A stretch of DNA of 64,000 bases. It comes from Daphnia carinata. Lineage: Eukaryota > Arthropoda > Branchiopoda > Diplostraca > Daphniidae. The translations under genes and the position numbers were made by a program. Shown one piece after another: positions 25,869 to 35,077 of the stretch (position 1 is its first letter; the number at the start of each line of letters is the position of its first letter). The stretch is from the NCBI RefSeq assembly GCF_022539665.2, contig NC_081333.1, forward strand, positions 2,294,001 to 2,358,000, read 5' to 3'. Under the pieces are notes generated by a model. The model was not told the origin of the DNA and ran no database searches. It saw only the letters and a list, made by a program, of their open reading frames with translations.

Positions 25869-26865
25869 TCGTTATTACTGGCATACACCCATTCCACTTC
25901 TAGGGATATTACCCTATTTAGGGGGATTTAAGGAAAATTTTTGGAATCTAGGGTGCAGTTATGGAAATCTATGGTTTCCGGGATTATCCAGGGTCTATTT
26001 AATTTTCTGGGGATTTCTCGGGATTTTGAGATTTTTGGCCAAACCGCTGTTGCTTTTGGCGCTTCTATGCAACTTCAAAAGTAAAACGTTCCTCAATAAG
26101 AGCCACAAAGCGGACAATGGTGAACGGTACGCTTTTCAGAAAGTAACACTGACTAGGATACACCACGAACTCCATTTGATCCTCCAAACGTCTGTGCCAA
26201 ACATATCGCACGCCGAATTTTTTAAGACTCAAGTCTCCGACTGAATTTCTGACAAGCACTTGACCCAATTGCAAAAGCTGGGGAGAGTTCCTTGAATATA
26301 TACGTAGGAATTACGAATCTATTTTGTTCAACCATGATGAACAATTTGTTGTTGAGACATGATGAACCCGAGGCCTCTCACACAATTTTGTTATCTAGGT
26401 GAGCAACACACTGTTCATTGGGAAACGCTGTGATTCTCTTGAGGCTTTATAACGTTGAAAGTTCGATGACAATTATTTTTGGAAAAAACCATATCTTTAT
26501 TGCTTAACTAAACAAATATGATGGGGCAATCCGATGGTTTTATTTCCATAGCCAATTTAAATTTTTCTGGTAACTTGTTTGGCTTTGACGGGCACTGGTT
26601 AATTGCTTTAAAAATGTGTTCGATTTAATACTGTTCTAAAATAAATAAAATGGGTTATTTTATTTTTTTATTTACATTTATAAAAATAAAAAAAAAAAAT
26701 TTGAAGCAATGGCGTCTATAAGAACCGAACACGGACAGTCGACGTATGATCTCAGTGCTATACCACAGCGCCCTACCACAGCGCGACAATACTATTAGTC
26801 ACATATTATATAGCTCCGGTATTAGAACGAAGGTCGATGAAAAATAAATTTGTTTGAAATGTGCG

Positions 26866-27140
26866 GTCCTGGCACAGTGGTTACCACCTTCGCTTCGCAT
26901 TCTGAAGGCCCCGGGTTCAAGTCCCGACACCGCCAACTTCCCCCCCTCCCTTTCCCTCCAAATCTTCATTCAAGATACGCAAGATTCATCGGATTACGCA
27001 AGCTTCTACAACATATCAAGACGCAAGATTCTACGCCCTCAAGAAAGAAAAAAAGAAGAGAGAAAACAAGAAGAAAGAAAAAAAGAAGAGAGAAAACAAG
27101 AAGAGAGAAAAGAAAAGAGAAAAAAGAAGAGCCATGCCTA
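26866..27140 (+). mobile_element. tRNA-derived SINE-like unit with purine tail
   Basis: Bases from 26866 fold roughly as a tRNA. There is an acceptor-like GCGGT/ACCGC pairing, an A-box-like TGGCACAGTGG and a B-box GGTTCAAGTCC with four of five T-stem pairs. The anticodon loop is too long for a functional tRNA. Downstream is a C-rich stretch and then a roughly 90-nt AAGAAAG/AGAGAAA tail ending near 27130. This is the usual plan of a tRNA-derived SINE. The Lys/Arg-rich frame across the tail is a by-product. Confidence 0.6.
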
Positions 27141-27697
27141 CTATAATAAAGGGGCTAAATGGCACACCAAAAAAAGCCTTGTCAGGCTAAAAATGACAAA
27201 AAATAGCCTTGCCAGGCTAAAAATCGATCTGTAGTACTGTTCACTACCTTGAAGATCGAACCACAAACTGAAAGGTAGAGAAGAGGTGATCGTTGAACGT
27301 AGGTTGTTCGTTAGCCTCCCCACGGCCTGAAAGACGGCTCGTGGATGCAGGCAGCTTATCATCGGGATATGTGACCCAATTCGCTACCCGTAAGTTTTTG
27401 TTGTTTTTTGCTTTTTGTATCTAAATTTTAGTATCTAGTTGTTGATGACGAGTTCAAGCGTGGAGTGATTGGAGCGAAGAGTGGTTTTGTAAGTAGCTGT
27501 ATGTATGTTTTGTAAGTGCAAATAGAGAATTTATGGTAATATTATAATATTTATTGTTTATATTATTTATTGGCGATATAACAAGCTATATATAAGCTGG
27601 AGACCCGAGTTCGAATCTAGCCTCAGTCATTTCTTTTTTCCCTTTCCTACCGTAAGCTGGCCACGCGCGGCGCTAGTGCACAACGTGCGGCGCATTG

Positions 27698-27760
27698 GTT
27701 CCACTTTCCACTGTTTTTCCCACACATTTCAATTCATTACCAAACAGTGGAAAGTGGAGC
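27698..27760. repeat. Inverted TTCCACTTTCCACTG hairpin repeat, copy 1
   Basis: TTCCACTTTCCACTG is followed about 33 nt later by CAGTGGAAAGTGGA, then GCTCGGTT. A diverged copy lies at about 35747-35822. It is likely the ends of a tiny non-autonomous element. Confidence 0.5.
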
Positions 27761-28080
27761 TCGGTTGGGGTATTACGCCCCTCTGGCAATGCAGTTTTAG
27801 GTACCTCCGCGCTGGAGGTATTGCGCGCTGACAGGCCGTTATTATAGTAGGCCATGTGAGTATCAGAGTATGCCATGAAAGTAACAGGGATTTTTCTGGG
27901 GCTTTTATTTTTTTTTAATAGGGATTTATGTCCCCAGTCTGGCAACGTTCTAGGGATACCACTTTGCGGAAAGTGGAAACACTGCTGGCATAGGCAATTT
28001 CAGTCCATTGGAGGCCATTCGCAGTTAGTTCAGTAGCGTGGATGGAGAGAATAACGCGTGGCTGGAGGAACAATTGAAAA

Positions 28081-28684
28081 ATGGATAAGATAATACAACA
28101 AAAGGATGGTAAGTATAAACATTATTATATTGGTTTTCAATTATTATTATTGTTGATTAGATCAAATTATGAAGCTGCAGGCCCAATTATTGGAACAACA
28201 CAAAATATTAGATAACAGCAAAGCTAAGGATGGTAAGGCCTAATACGTAATGATTCTATTTATTTGCTTTTATTCATTTGTGTTTTGTAGCTCAAATTTT
28301 GAGTCTACAAGCTCAGCTAGGGGAAAAGAACAAATTGGAACGGAAAAGTTTCCAAACAGTGAAGGAGGTTTTTCCAAACTCATCCCTAACTGAACATTAG
28401 GATGAATTGGCATTAGGCGAACACAGTCAGTTACCTAAGCTTTTCAAATAAGAAGTCAAAATAAGTATAGAATTTTAACAAACAATTATTTATTGTTTAG
28501 TTATTCAGTCTACCACCTGACAGTGTGTTAAAGTTAAATTCTGTTAGTGCTGCACTAAAAGAATTGTTAGTAATAAGTCCATGCAGCGAAGGAAGTGAAG
28601 TGAACAATTGTGGGACCGTATTTGGGCTGAAAATGGGTGTGGTACGGAAACCCAGAAATAGCACGAGTTCAACATAAAACATGA
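28081..28684 (+). pseudogene. Left-arm copy of coiled-coil gene, broken by a stop
   Basis: Exons 28081-28108, 28161-28232 and one from 28291 join with GT-AG introns to read MDKIIQQKD-DQIMKLQAQLLEQH-... and AQILSLQAQLGEKNKLE.... An in-frame TAG at 28398-28400 ends the frame at TEH*. The right-arm copy has GAG there. Farther on, the equivalent of the next exon (about 28499-28684) carries an AGTG insertion and other changes. This copy therefore cannot make the full product. The second and third exons are repeats of one another (QIM.LQAQL and QIL.LQAQL). Function unknown. Confidence 0.6.
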
Positions 28685-29572
28685 ATTAGGTACTTTTCAG
28701 TTTTTTGTCTATCGAAAAAGTATTTTTAATGCTATTATTTTGCATTCACAAAATTTTAGTGGGGGATCAAGTCACGTCTGGAAGTGTTACAGGATGGAAG
28801 AGTGAGCCTACAGTTGAAAAACACTGAAAGTGCATTACCATTAAGGTATGAGGTAAAGTAATAGAGTATGCAAATTGTCTAATGAGAAGTACCATCTTGT
28901 GTGAATGAATCCTGTGTAACAGCAATCCTTTATAGTTCTGTCACAGCTAGAAGCCTCAAATAATTCTGCTTCTCTTGCTAAAGAACAACTTGTCCTTTAC
29001 GTTCAGAGTGTTGGTGAAGCTGGGTACTTAAATGGCCCTAAAGATGTTTCATTTCGTTGGCATTGCAGCGATGAACATCATACATGGACTTTTTAGGTAT
29101 GAAAGGAATTTTCTTGAAAAATTTTTGAATTTCTGACAAAGCATTTCTCCTGCTTTTTGCCAACCATGTCTAATCTACCAAAAAAAATTTTATCCAATAG
29201 GAAAGGATTTTCATGTACTGGGAACACAACTATCAACAATGCAACATTGTACAGGTGCTAGTTTATCATTCAAGAGCCTTATACAATGATGTTAATCTGC
29301 AATTTGTATGTCCTTCCCCAAGCTTCCACCAGAAGTTGAATCTATGAGTCATGTAAGTTACATGATCAACAGTTGATATGTTTAACGGTGTTGTTTTTCT
29401 TTTCTCAATATAGGTTAATAGTAACATTGGATCTGAAAAAATTCTTGGTTTGGGGCAAGATACTGAATAAATTGTATTGATTGGATGGATGACATGACAT
29501 TTCTATACTTAATTCGGATTCCCCAGACGGTATTTGATATTTAAAAAATTGAAGTGCATATCTGGGCTCCCT

Positions 29573-29923
29573 TCTTTTCTGAAGCCCCGTTTCCCCTTGA
29601 CTCGTAATAAGCCCGTAGGGGGTCATGCCCCTACTGTACGGTATATATAAAAACAACATATACCGAGGTTTGGAGGGCTCTGGCCGGAAAGGGGACGTGG
29701 GGTGCCGCTTAGTCCGATGATGTGTTCACGGAGGGCGATGTGGCTACCCACAAATCCGAACTAAAGGTTAATCGCTCCTGTAAAAATGTTCCAAATCTTC
29801 AGCTCTTCTTCCGGCTTCTCTTAGCCAATCACCGGGTAATCTCCCCGGTGGGTCAACAAGGCAGTGTCTCCCCCTGCCTGGGTTGACGGCAACTTTTGAA
29901 AGGGCTATTGTGCCTTTTTAAAG
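29573..29923 (+). other. GC-rich hairpin block, left arm copy
   Basis: A 351-nt block far richer in G and C than its surroundings. It contains local hairpins: GTAGGGGG-TCAT-GCCCCTAC, CACCGGGTAATCTCCCCGGTG, and GTCAAC..AGGCAG with CTGCCTGGGTTGAC. An AACTTTTGA motif resembling an Sm site follows. I see no coding frame of interest. The same 351 nt occur inverted at 30822-31172 without a difference that I can detect. It may be a structured RNA gene or a nested MITE; neither is proven. Confidence 0.55.
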
Positions 29924-30121
29924 TTGCAAAAATAATTGTAATGTGCAGAGAATTGTCAATAAATTTTTTTTTTATAAAATTTTTTTGCAAAATTTGTTGC
30001 CTTCATTGTCTGTGTTCACACATTTTATTTAGCTTTCTCAATTCTCGTTTATTGTTTATGCCACGTTTAATGGTAAGCATTGTTTCCTGTAAGCATTGTT
30101 TCCTGTAAGCATTCAATTATT

Positions 30122-30184
30122 ATCCAGGGATCGAACCCTAGATGTTCGGCATTCCGCGCCGATGCTTTACCAATGAGCCATGAA
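30122..30184 (-). other. tRNA-like sequence A (palindrome centre)
   Basis: On the minus strand ATGGCTCATTGGTAAAGC (A-box like), a TCGGC-GCGGAAT-GCCGA stem-loop like an anticodon arm, and GGGTTCGATCCC (B-box) follow at tRNA spacing. There is no proper acceptor stem, so it is a tRNA-derived remnant or SINE head, not a functional tRNA. Confidence 0.5.
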
Positions 30185-30303
30185 TCATATGATGTCAAGT
30201 TGGCTTTTTTCTAGTCACTTGCGGAGTTGCATTTACAATTTGAATAAAACTGAAATGCAATACTGCAATATTATTTTCTCCATTTAAATGTAGATTTTTA
30301 TAC

Positions 30304-30369
30304 ATCTAGTAAGGTTTGAACCCAGTGTAACAGCTATCGCAGCTGAATGCTCTACCACAGAGCTATGGA
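30304..30369 (-). other. tRNA-like sequence B (palindrome centre)
   Basis: On the minus strand TAGCTCTGTGGTAGAGC (A-box and D-arm) is followed by a B-box-like GGGTTCAAACC. The D-arm is well formed, but no acceptor stem is seen. Confidence 0.5.
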
Positions 30370-30469
30370 CATTATAAAAGCAATACAAAGATAAACATAT
30401 AGTTGTGAAAGACTGCATAAACATCCTAGACGATAACATATGATATGCGATAATAAAAAATTTAGATAT

Positions 30470-30536
30470 ATCTCGTGGCTCAATGTTAGAGCATCGGCGT
30501 TGCACGCTGAATGTCTGAGGATCGATTCCCATACCA
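30470..30536 (+). other. tRNA-like sequence C (palindrome centre)
   Basis: CGTGGCTCAATGTTAGAGC (A-box like), CGGCGTTGCACGCTG (anticodon-arm-like stem-loop) and GGATCGATTCCC (B-box) occur at tRNA spacing. It is related to sequence A but in the opposite orientation. It is degenerate and probably not a functional tRNA. Confidence 0.5.
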
Positions 30537-30821
30537 GTAAAACAATATACAAATACAAAATTACTTCAGAAAATATCCATGTATTACACGTTATTCCTTG
30601 TCTAAGTTCAAGAATTCAAAAAGTGAAATAATAATTGAATACTTACAGATAAACGATACAACGGTGGCAAAAACAATGAAATTGAATTGCGCAAGCTGAA
30701 TAAAAAAAATTTGATAACTGTAATGTGTGAACACAGACAATGAAAATAACAAATTTTGCAAAAAAATTTTATAAAAAAAAATTTATTGACAATTCTCTGC
30801 ACATTACAATTATTTTTGCAA

Positions 30822-31172
30822 CTTTAAAAAGGCACAATAGCCCTTTCAAAAGTTGCCGTCAACCCAGGCAGGGGGAGACACTGCCTTGTTGACCCACCGG
30901 GGAGATTACCCGGTGATTGGCTAAGAGAAGCCGGAAGAAGAGCTGAAGATTTGGAACATTTTTACAGGAGCGATTAACCTTTAGTTCGGATTTGTGGGTA
31001 GCCACATCGCCCTCCGTGAACACATCATCGGACTAAGCGGCACCCCACGTCCCCTTTCCGGCCAGAGCCCTCCAAACCTCGGTATATGTTGTTTTTATAT
31101 ATACCGTACAGTAGGGGCATGACCCCCTACGGGCTTATTACGAGTCAAGGGGAAACGGGGCTTCAGAAAAGA
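30822..31172 (-). other. GC-rich hairpin block, right arm copy
   Basis: Inverted copy of the block at 29573-29923, identical by eye over its 351 nt. It contains the same three hairpins and the Sm-like AACTTTTGA motif. Confidence 0.55.
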
Positions 31173-32117
31173 AGGGAGCCCAGATATGCACTTCAATTTT
31201 TTTAAATATCAAATACCGTCTGGGGAATCCGAATTAAGTATAGAAATGTCATGTCATCCATCCAATCAATACAATTTATTCAGTATCTTGCCCCAAACCA
31301 AGAATTTTTTCAGATCCAATGTTACTATTAACCTATATTGAGAAAAGAAAAACAACACCGTTAAACATATCAACTGTTGATCATGTAACTTACATGACTC
31401 ATAGATTCAACTTCTGGTGGAAGCTTGGGGAAGGACATACAAATTGCAGATTAACATCATTGTATAAGGCTCTTGAATGATAAACTAGCACCTGTACAAT
31501 GTTGCATTGTTGATAGTTGTGTTCCCAGTACATGAAAATCCTTTCCTATTGGATAAAATTTTTTTTGGTAGATTAGACATGGTTGGCAAAAAGCAGGAGA
31601 AATGCTTTGTCAGAAATTCAAAATTTTTGAAGAAAATTCCTTTCATACCTAAAAAGTCCATGTATGATGTTCATCTCTGCAACAGCAGCAAAATTAAAAC
31701 ATCTTTAGGGCCATTTAAGTACCCAGCTTCACCAACACTCTGAACGTAAAGGACAAGTTGTTCTTTAGCAAGAGAAGCAGAATTATTTGAGGTTTCTAGC
31801 TGTGACAGAACTATAAAGGATTGCTGTTGTACTGGATTTATTAACACAAGATGGCACTTCTCTGGATTATTTCATGTTTGGCTGAAACTAGGATTAATCT
31901 TTTGAATTGTTAATAAAATAAACACATTAGACAATGTGCATACTCTATTACTTTACCTCATACCTTAATGGTAATGCACTCTGTGTTTTTTCATCTGTAG
32001 GCTGACTCTTCCATCCTGTAACACTTCCAGACTTGATTTGATCCCCCATTAAATTCTGTGAATGCAAAATAATAGCATTAAAAATACTTTTTCAATAGAC
32101 ATAAAACCGAAAAGTAC

Positions 32118-32722
32118 CTAATCCATGTTTCATGTTGAACTTGTGCCATATCTTGGTTTCCGTACCACACCCATTTTCGGCCCAAATACGGTCCCACAAT
32201 TGTTCACTTCCTTCACTGCATGGGCTTATTACTAACGATTCTTTTTGTGCAGCACTAACAGAATTTAAATTTAACACACTGTCAGGTGGTAGACTGAATA
32301 ACTAAACAATAAAGAATTGTTTGTTAAAATTCTATACTTATTTTGAATTCTTATTTGAAAAGTTTAGGTACCTGACTGTGTTCGCCTAATGCCAATTCAT
32401 CCTCATGTTCAGTTAGGTTTGAGTTTGGAAAAACCTCCTTCACTGTTTGGAAACTGTTCTGTTCCAATTTGTTCTTTTCCCCTAGCTGAGCTTGTAGACT
32501 CAAACTTTGAGCTACAAAACACAAATGAATAAAAGCAAATAAATAGAATCATTATGTATTAGGCCTTACCATCCTTAGCTTTGCTGTTATCTAATATTTT
32601 GTGCTGTTGCAATAATTGAGCCTGCAGGTCCATAATTTGATCTAATAAACAATAATTAATAATTCAAAACAAATATAATAATGTTTATACTTACCATCCT
32701 TTTGTTGTATTATCTTATCCAT
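32118..32722 (-). CDS. Right-arm copy of coiled-coil gene (partial, open)
   Basis: Four exons on the minus strand keep one frame: 32695-32722, 32570-32641, 32372-32511, 32118-32301. They encode about 141 residues beginning MDKIIQQKD. Exons 2 and 3 begin DQIMDLQAQLLQQH and AQSLSLQAQLGEKN, an internal exon repeat forming a short coiled coil. The last modelled exon reads LFSLPPDSVLNLNSVSAAQ and ends ...WHKFNMKHGL before a GTACTT donor. Further exons toward the centre cannot be joined with confidence, because the next acceptor gives an early stop in the expected phase. Function unknown; no conserved domain recognised. Where the left-arm copy has TAG this one has GAG, so it is the better preserved copy. 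It may be a captured host gene fragment or part of a transposon gene. Confidence 0.45.
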
Positions 32723-32817
32723 TTTTCAATTGTTCCTCCAGCCACGCGTTATTCTCCATCCACGCTACTGAACTAACTGCGAATGGCATCCAATGGACTG
32801 AAATTGCCTACGCCAGT

Positions 32818-32945
32818 AATAATGAGTCTGAGCGGTAGATGGCTACGTGTCGGAAAAAAAGAAAAAAGTGCGATTTTTTTTTTTTTTTTTCCGCCATTTT
32901 TTTTTTTTTTTTTTTATGTAAAACGGATTGCCATATATTGCCATA
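32818..32945 (+). repeat. Half copy of foldback MITE at right edge of palindrome
   Basis: GCCAGTAATAATGAGTCTGAG, then CGGTAGATGGCTACGTGT and, past T-rich runs, AAAACGGATTGCCATA form one arm of the element at 25673-25868. It begins exactly where the right arm of the palindrome ends. Confidence 0.6.
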
Positions 32946-33061
32946 GTATAAAAGTTAAGCTGAGCATTTATTTTTTCAGCTTTTTTTTTTTTTTTTTGGT
33001 TAGAAATTAGAAAGCAAGAGGCCGCTGATGCGCATCTATACAGTCAGCTGTTTCATTTGGC

Positions 33062-33330
33062 ATGGCGTCGACGAGAAAGATAGATGTAATGGAGGTCTCT
33101 CATGAAAATTTCTATTTAGATTTGCTGTAATTTCAGGTATGTTTTAACATAGCTTTAACGTAGATTACTCCTTTTTGTTGCGCAGCGTTACACATTGAAG
33201 CAAATCCGTACAAAGTTCTTACAGATCTTTCTGGTAAAACTGAATTTGGAAGAATGTTAATTCCAAGCATTGAAAATTATTTAACGAAAAACCTTTGCTC
33301 GACCATCGTTTGATTCCCAGCATGTATTTC
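33062..33330 (+). pseudogene. Possible decayed gene fragment
   Basis: An ATG at 33063 opens MASTRKIDVMEVSHENFYL, closing after 21 codons just before a GTATGT donor. After a TTGTTGCGCAG acceptor an open segment reads ALHIEANPYKVLTDLSGKTE..., closing at TGA after CSTIV. A further open stretch around 33500 (EYAALAMGAFMTKG) may belong to it. No family is recognised. The short spliced look and early stops suggest a remnant; it could equally be chance. Confidence 0.25.
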
Positions 33331-34086
33331 ATATTGGTAATTCAGATGCACCAATTTTGCTTGCCAGCTTTGCACAACATTTGCCATAAAAACAGTAATC
33401 ATTACGTTTAATATTTCCCACACTCTTAATTGTCAAAATTTATTCAGAACTTAGAGGGTCTTTCACTATTTATTCTTAACGGTTTTGGTTTTATAGTTGC
33501 AATTGCAGGCCTCAAGGATGTACCGAATATGCTGCATTGGCCATGGGAGCCTTTATGACAAAAGGAATGTCATGCATGTCATGAAGGTGGGAAAAAGATA
33601 TGGTTTCATTGTAAATAAAATATATCCAACATCATTCTTTTGTTTAGGATTAATTACCTACATAAATCAAAACATAGGGAAGTTAAATTTGAAATTGGTT
33701 GATTTCCTTCATAGTGCTAATAGATGACAAGATCTTGTACCAATGAAGATTGTTTTTCTTTCTTTCTTTACTTAGTAATTGTATTTTGACACATTGTAGA
33801 AAGAAAGAGAATTTACTCTTAAGATTTTTAAATTCTGGTTTTTGTTTTGTTTTCATCAGTAAAAAGCGAATGTGGTAGAGTGATAAAAGGTATTTAAAGA
33901 AAAATTTCTGATAGCTAAATTTTCAAGTGAAACGGCGAGTTCTGAGGTTAGTTGTTTTCTAAATATGGTGTGGTTCGGAATAAGTCCAAAATAATAAATA
34001 AAATACACACGAACAAGTAAATTAAATGGAATTATTTTTATTGTCCCTCCTCCACCCTACATTCCGCCACTTTTTACATATTATAC
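33331..34086. other. AT-rich spacer
   Basis: Contains the short open segment near 33500 mentioned for the decayed fragment; otherwise nothing is visible. Confidence 0.4.
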
Positions 34087-34116
34087 AATACATACATACA
34101 TACATACATACATACA
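34087..34116. repeat. CATA tetranucleotide microsatellite
   Basis: About six and a half CATA/TACA units directly before the TTAA-flanked MITE. Confidence 0.85.
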
Positions 34117-34127
34117 CAACTTGTTAA

Positions 34128-34460
34128 CCCGTTGGCTGCCGTTGCCCACGCAACCCGTAGGTTGCTTCAACTACAGTAGCTACTTGTCGCGTCTGAAGGA
34201 TCCCGACCAAGGGGGGACTTGTCCGAAGACAAGTCCGGGCTGGCACGGTGATAGAGGCCATTATGGGAATGCACACCCCCGGCTTTCTATCACCGTGCCG
34301 AAAAGGAGAAGGCCCTGCTGGTGCATTGCCTACGCGCGCCTAAAGGCACGAGGCCTTTAGGCGCATTGGCGACTGTTCCCCCCATGGCCATGGGGAGAAC
34401 AGCGCCCGGTCCCTAAAAGCTACAAAAAAAATGGAAGAAAACGGGGTGGCAGCCAACGGG
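34128..34460. mobile_element. piggyBac-like MITE with TTAA target duplication
   Basis: TTAA at 34124-34127 is followed by CCCGTTGGCTGCC. The other end is GGCAGCCAACGGG followed by TTAA at 34461-34464. This gives perfect 13-bp inverted ends, beginning with CCC as in piggyBac elements, inside the TTAA duplication that this superfamily makes. The 333-bp interior is GC-rich. It holds a hairpin (GGCACGGTGATAG...CTATCACCGTGCC) and a CCTAAAGGC/GCCTTTAGG pair. There is no transposase, so it is non-autonomous. Confidence 0.8.
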
Positions 34461-34613
34461 TTAACAATACAACACAACATACAGAAATACAAAACAAAAC
34501 AGTATCCGGGAAGTTCCGCGGCGAAGTCACGTTCTATCGCTATGAGTTTTTTCTTGGATTCGACTGTTCCATCGTTGTTGGTCACAGGCGAACGATGGCG
34601 ATGAGGTGAAGAC

Positions 34614-35077
34614 GTAGGCAGCGACGAGGCAGTGAGATGATGGCGATGAAGCGAAGGCGAAGACGGTGATGAGGCGAAGGCGAAGACGGTGATGAGGCGA
34701 AGGCGAAGAGACGAAGGCGAAGACGGCGAAGACGGCGAAGAGACGTAGGCGAAGAGGCGAAGAGGCGAAGAGGCGAAGACGGCGAAGAGGCGAAGACGGC
34801 GAAGAGGCGAAGACGGCGAAGAGGCGAAGACGGCGAAGACGGCGAAGAAGCGAAGACGGCGAAGAGGCGAAGGCGGAGAGGCGAATAGGCGAAGGCGGAG
34901 AGGCGAATAGGCGAAGGCGGAGAGGCGAATAGGCGAAGGCGGAGAGGCGAATAGGCGAAGGCGGAGAGGCGAATAGGCGAAGGCGAAGGCGGAGAGGCGA
35001 ATAGGCGAAGACGAAGGCGAAGGCGAAGGCGAAGAGGCAAAGATGAAGACGGCGATGAGGCGAAAATGAGGACTTCG
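34614..35077. repeat. GGCGAA-based GC-rich minisatellite
   Basis: Tandem variants of GGCGAAGAC/GGCGAAGAG. About 34730-34865 has units near 15 nt (AAGACGGCGAAGAGGCG), and about 34866-35010 has a 21-nt unit (GGCGGAGAGGCGAATAGGCGA). Unit lengths divisible by three keep minus-strand frames open for 180-266 codons (Ser/Pro/Arg/Leu repeats). All three minus frames are open at once, so these are by-products and not a gene. Confidence 0.85.

Larger units (their letters stand above)
27988..32816. repeat. Large imperfect palindrome (inverted duplication) with arms of about 2.1 kb
   Basis: The left arm (about 27988-30110) reappears inverted as the right arm (about 30620-32816). Anchors: GCATAGGCAATTTCAGTCC at 27988 against GGACTGAAATTGCCTACGC ending near 32814; the ATGGATAAGATAATACAAC exon at 28081 against its complement ending at 32722; and GGGGCAAGATACTGAATAA at 29453 against its complement ending at 31294. 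The inner arms are nearly or fully identical, and the outer arms differ by point changes and indels. The central unpaired segment, about 500 nt, holds three tRNA-like sequences. Each arm contains a multi-exon coiled-coil gene fragment and a 351-nt GC-rich block. A transposon or segmental inverted duplication is likely; no transposase is visible. Confidence 0.85.

Noticed and set aside
26866-26940. Functional tRNA gene
   Set aside because: Anticodon loop too long and acceptor stem only five pairs; fits a SINE head better.
26850-27234. Frames of 98-126 codons ending in Lys/Arg/Glu repeats
   Set aside because: They run through the tRNA-like head and purine tail of a SINE-like unit.
30122-30536. 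Functional tRNA genes in the palindrome centre
   Set aside because: A- and B-boxes are present but acceptor stems are missing and T-stems are degenerate.
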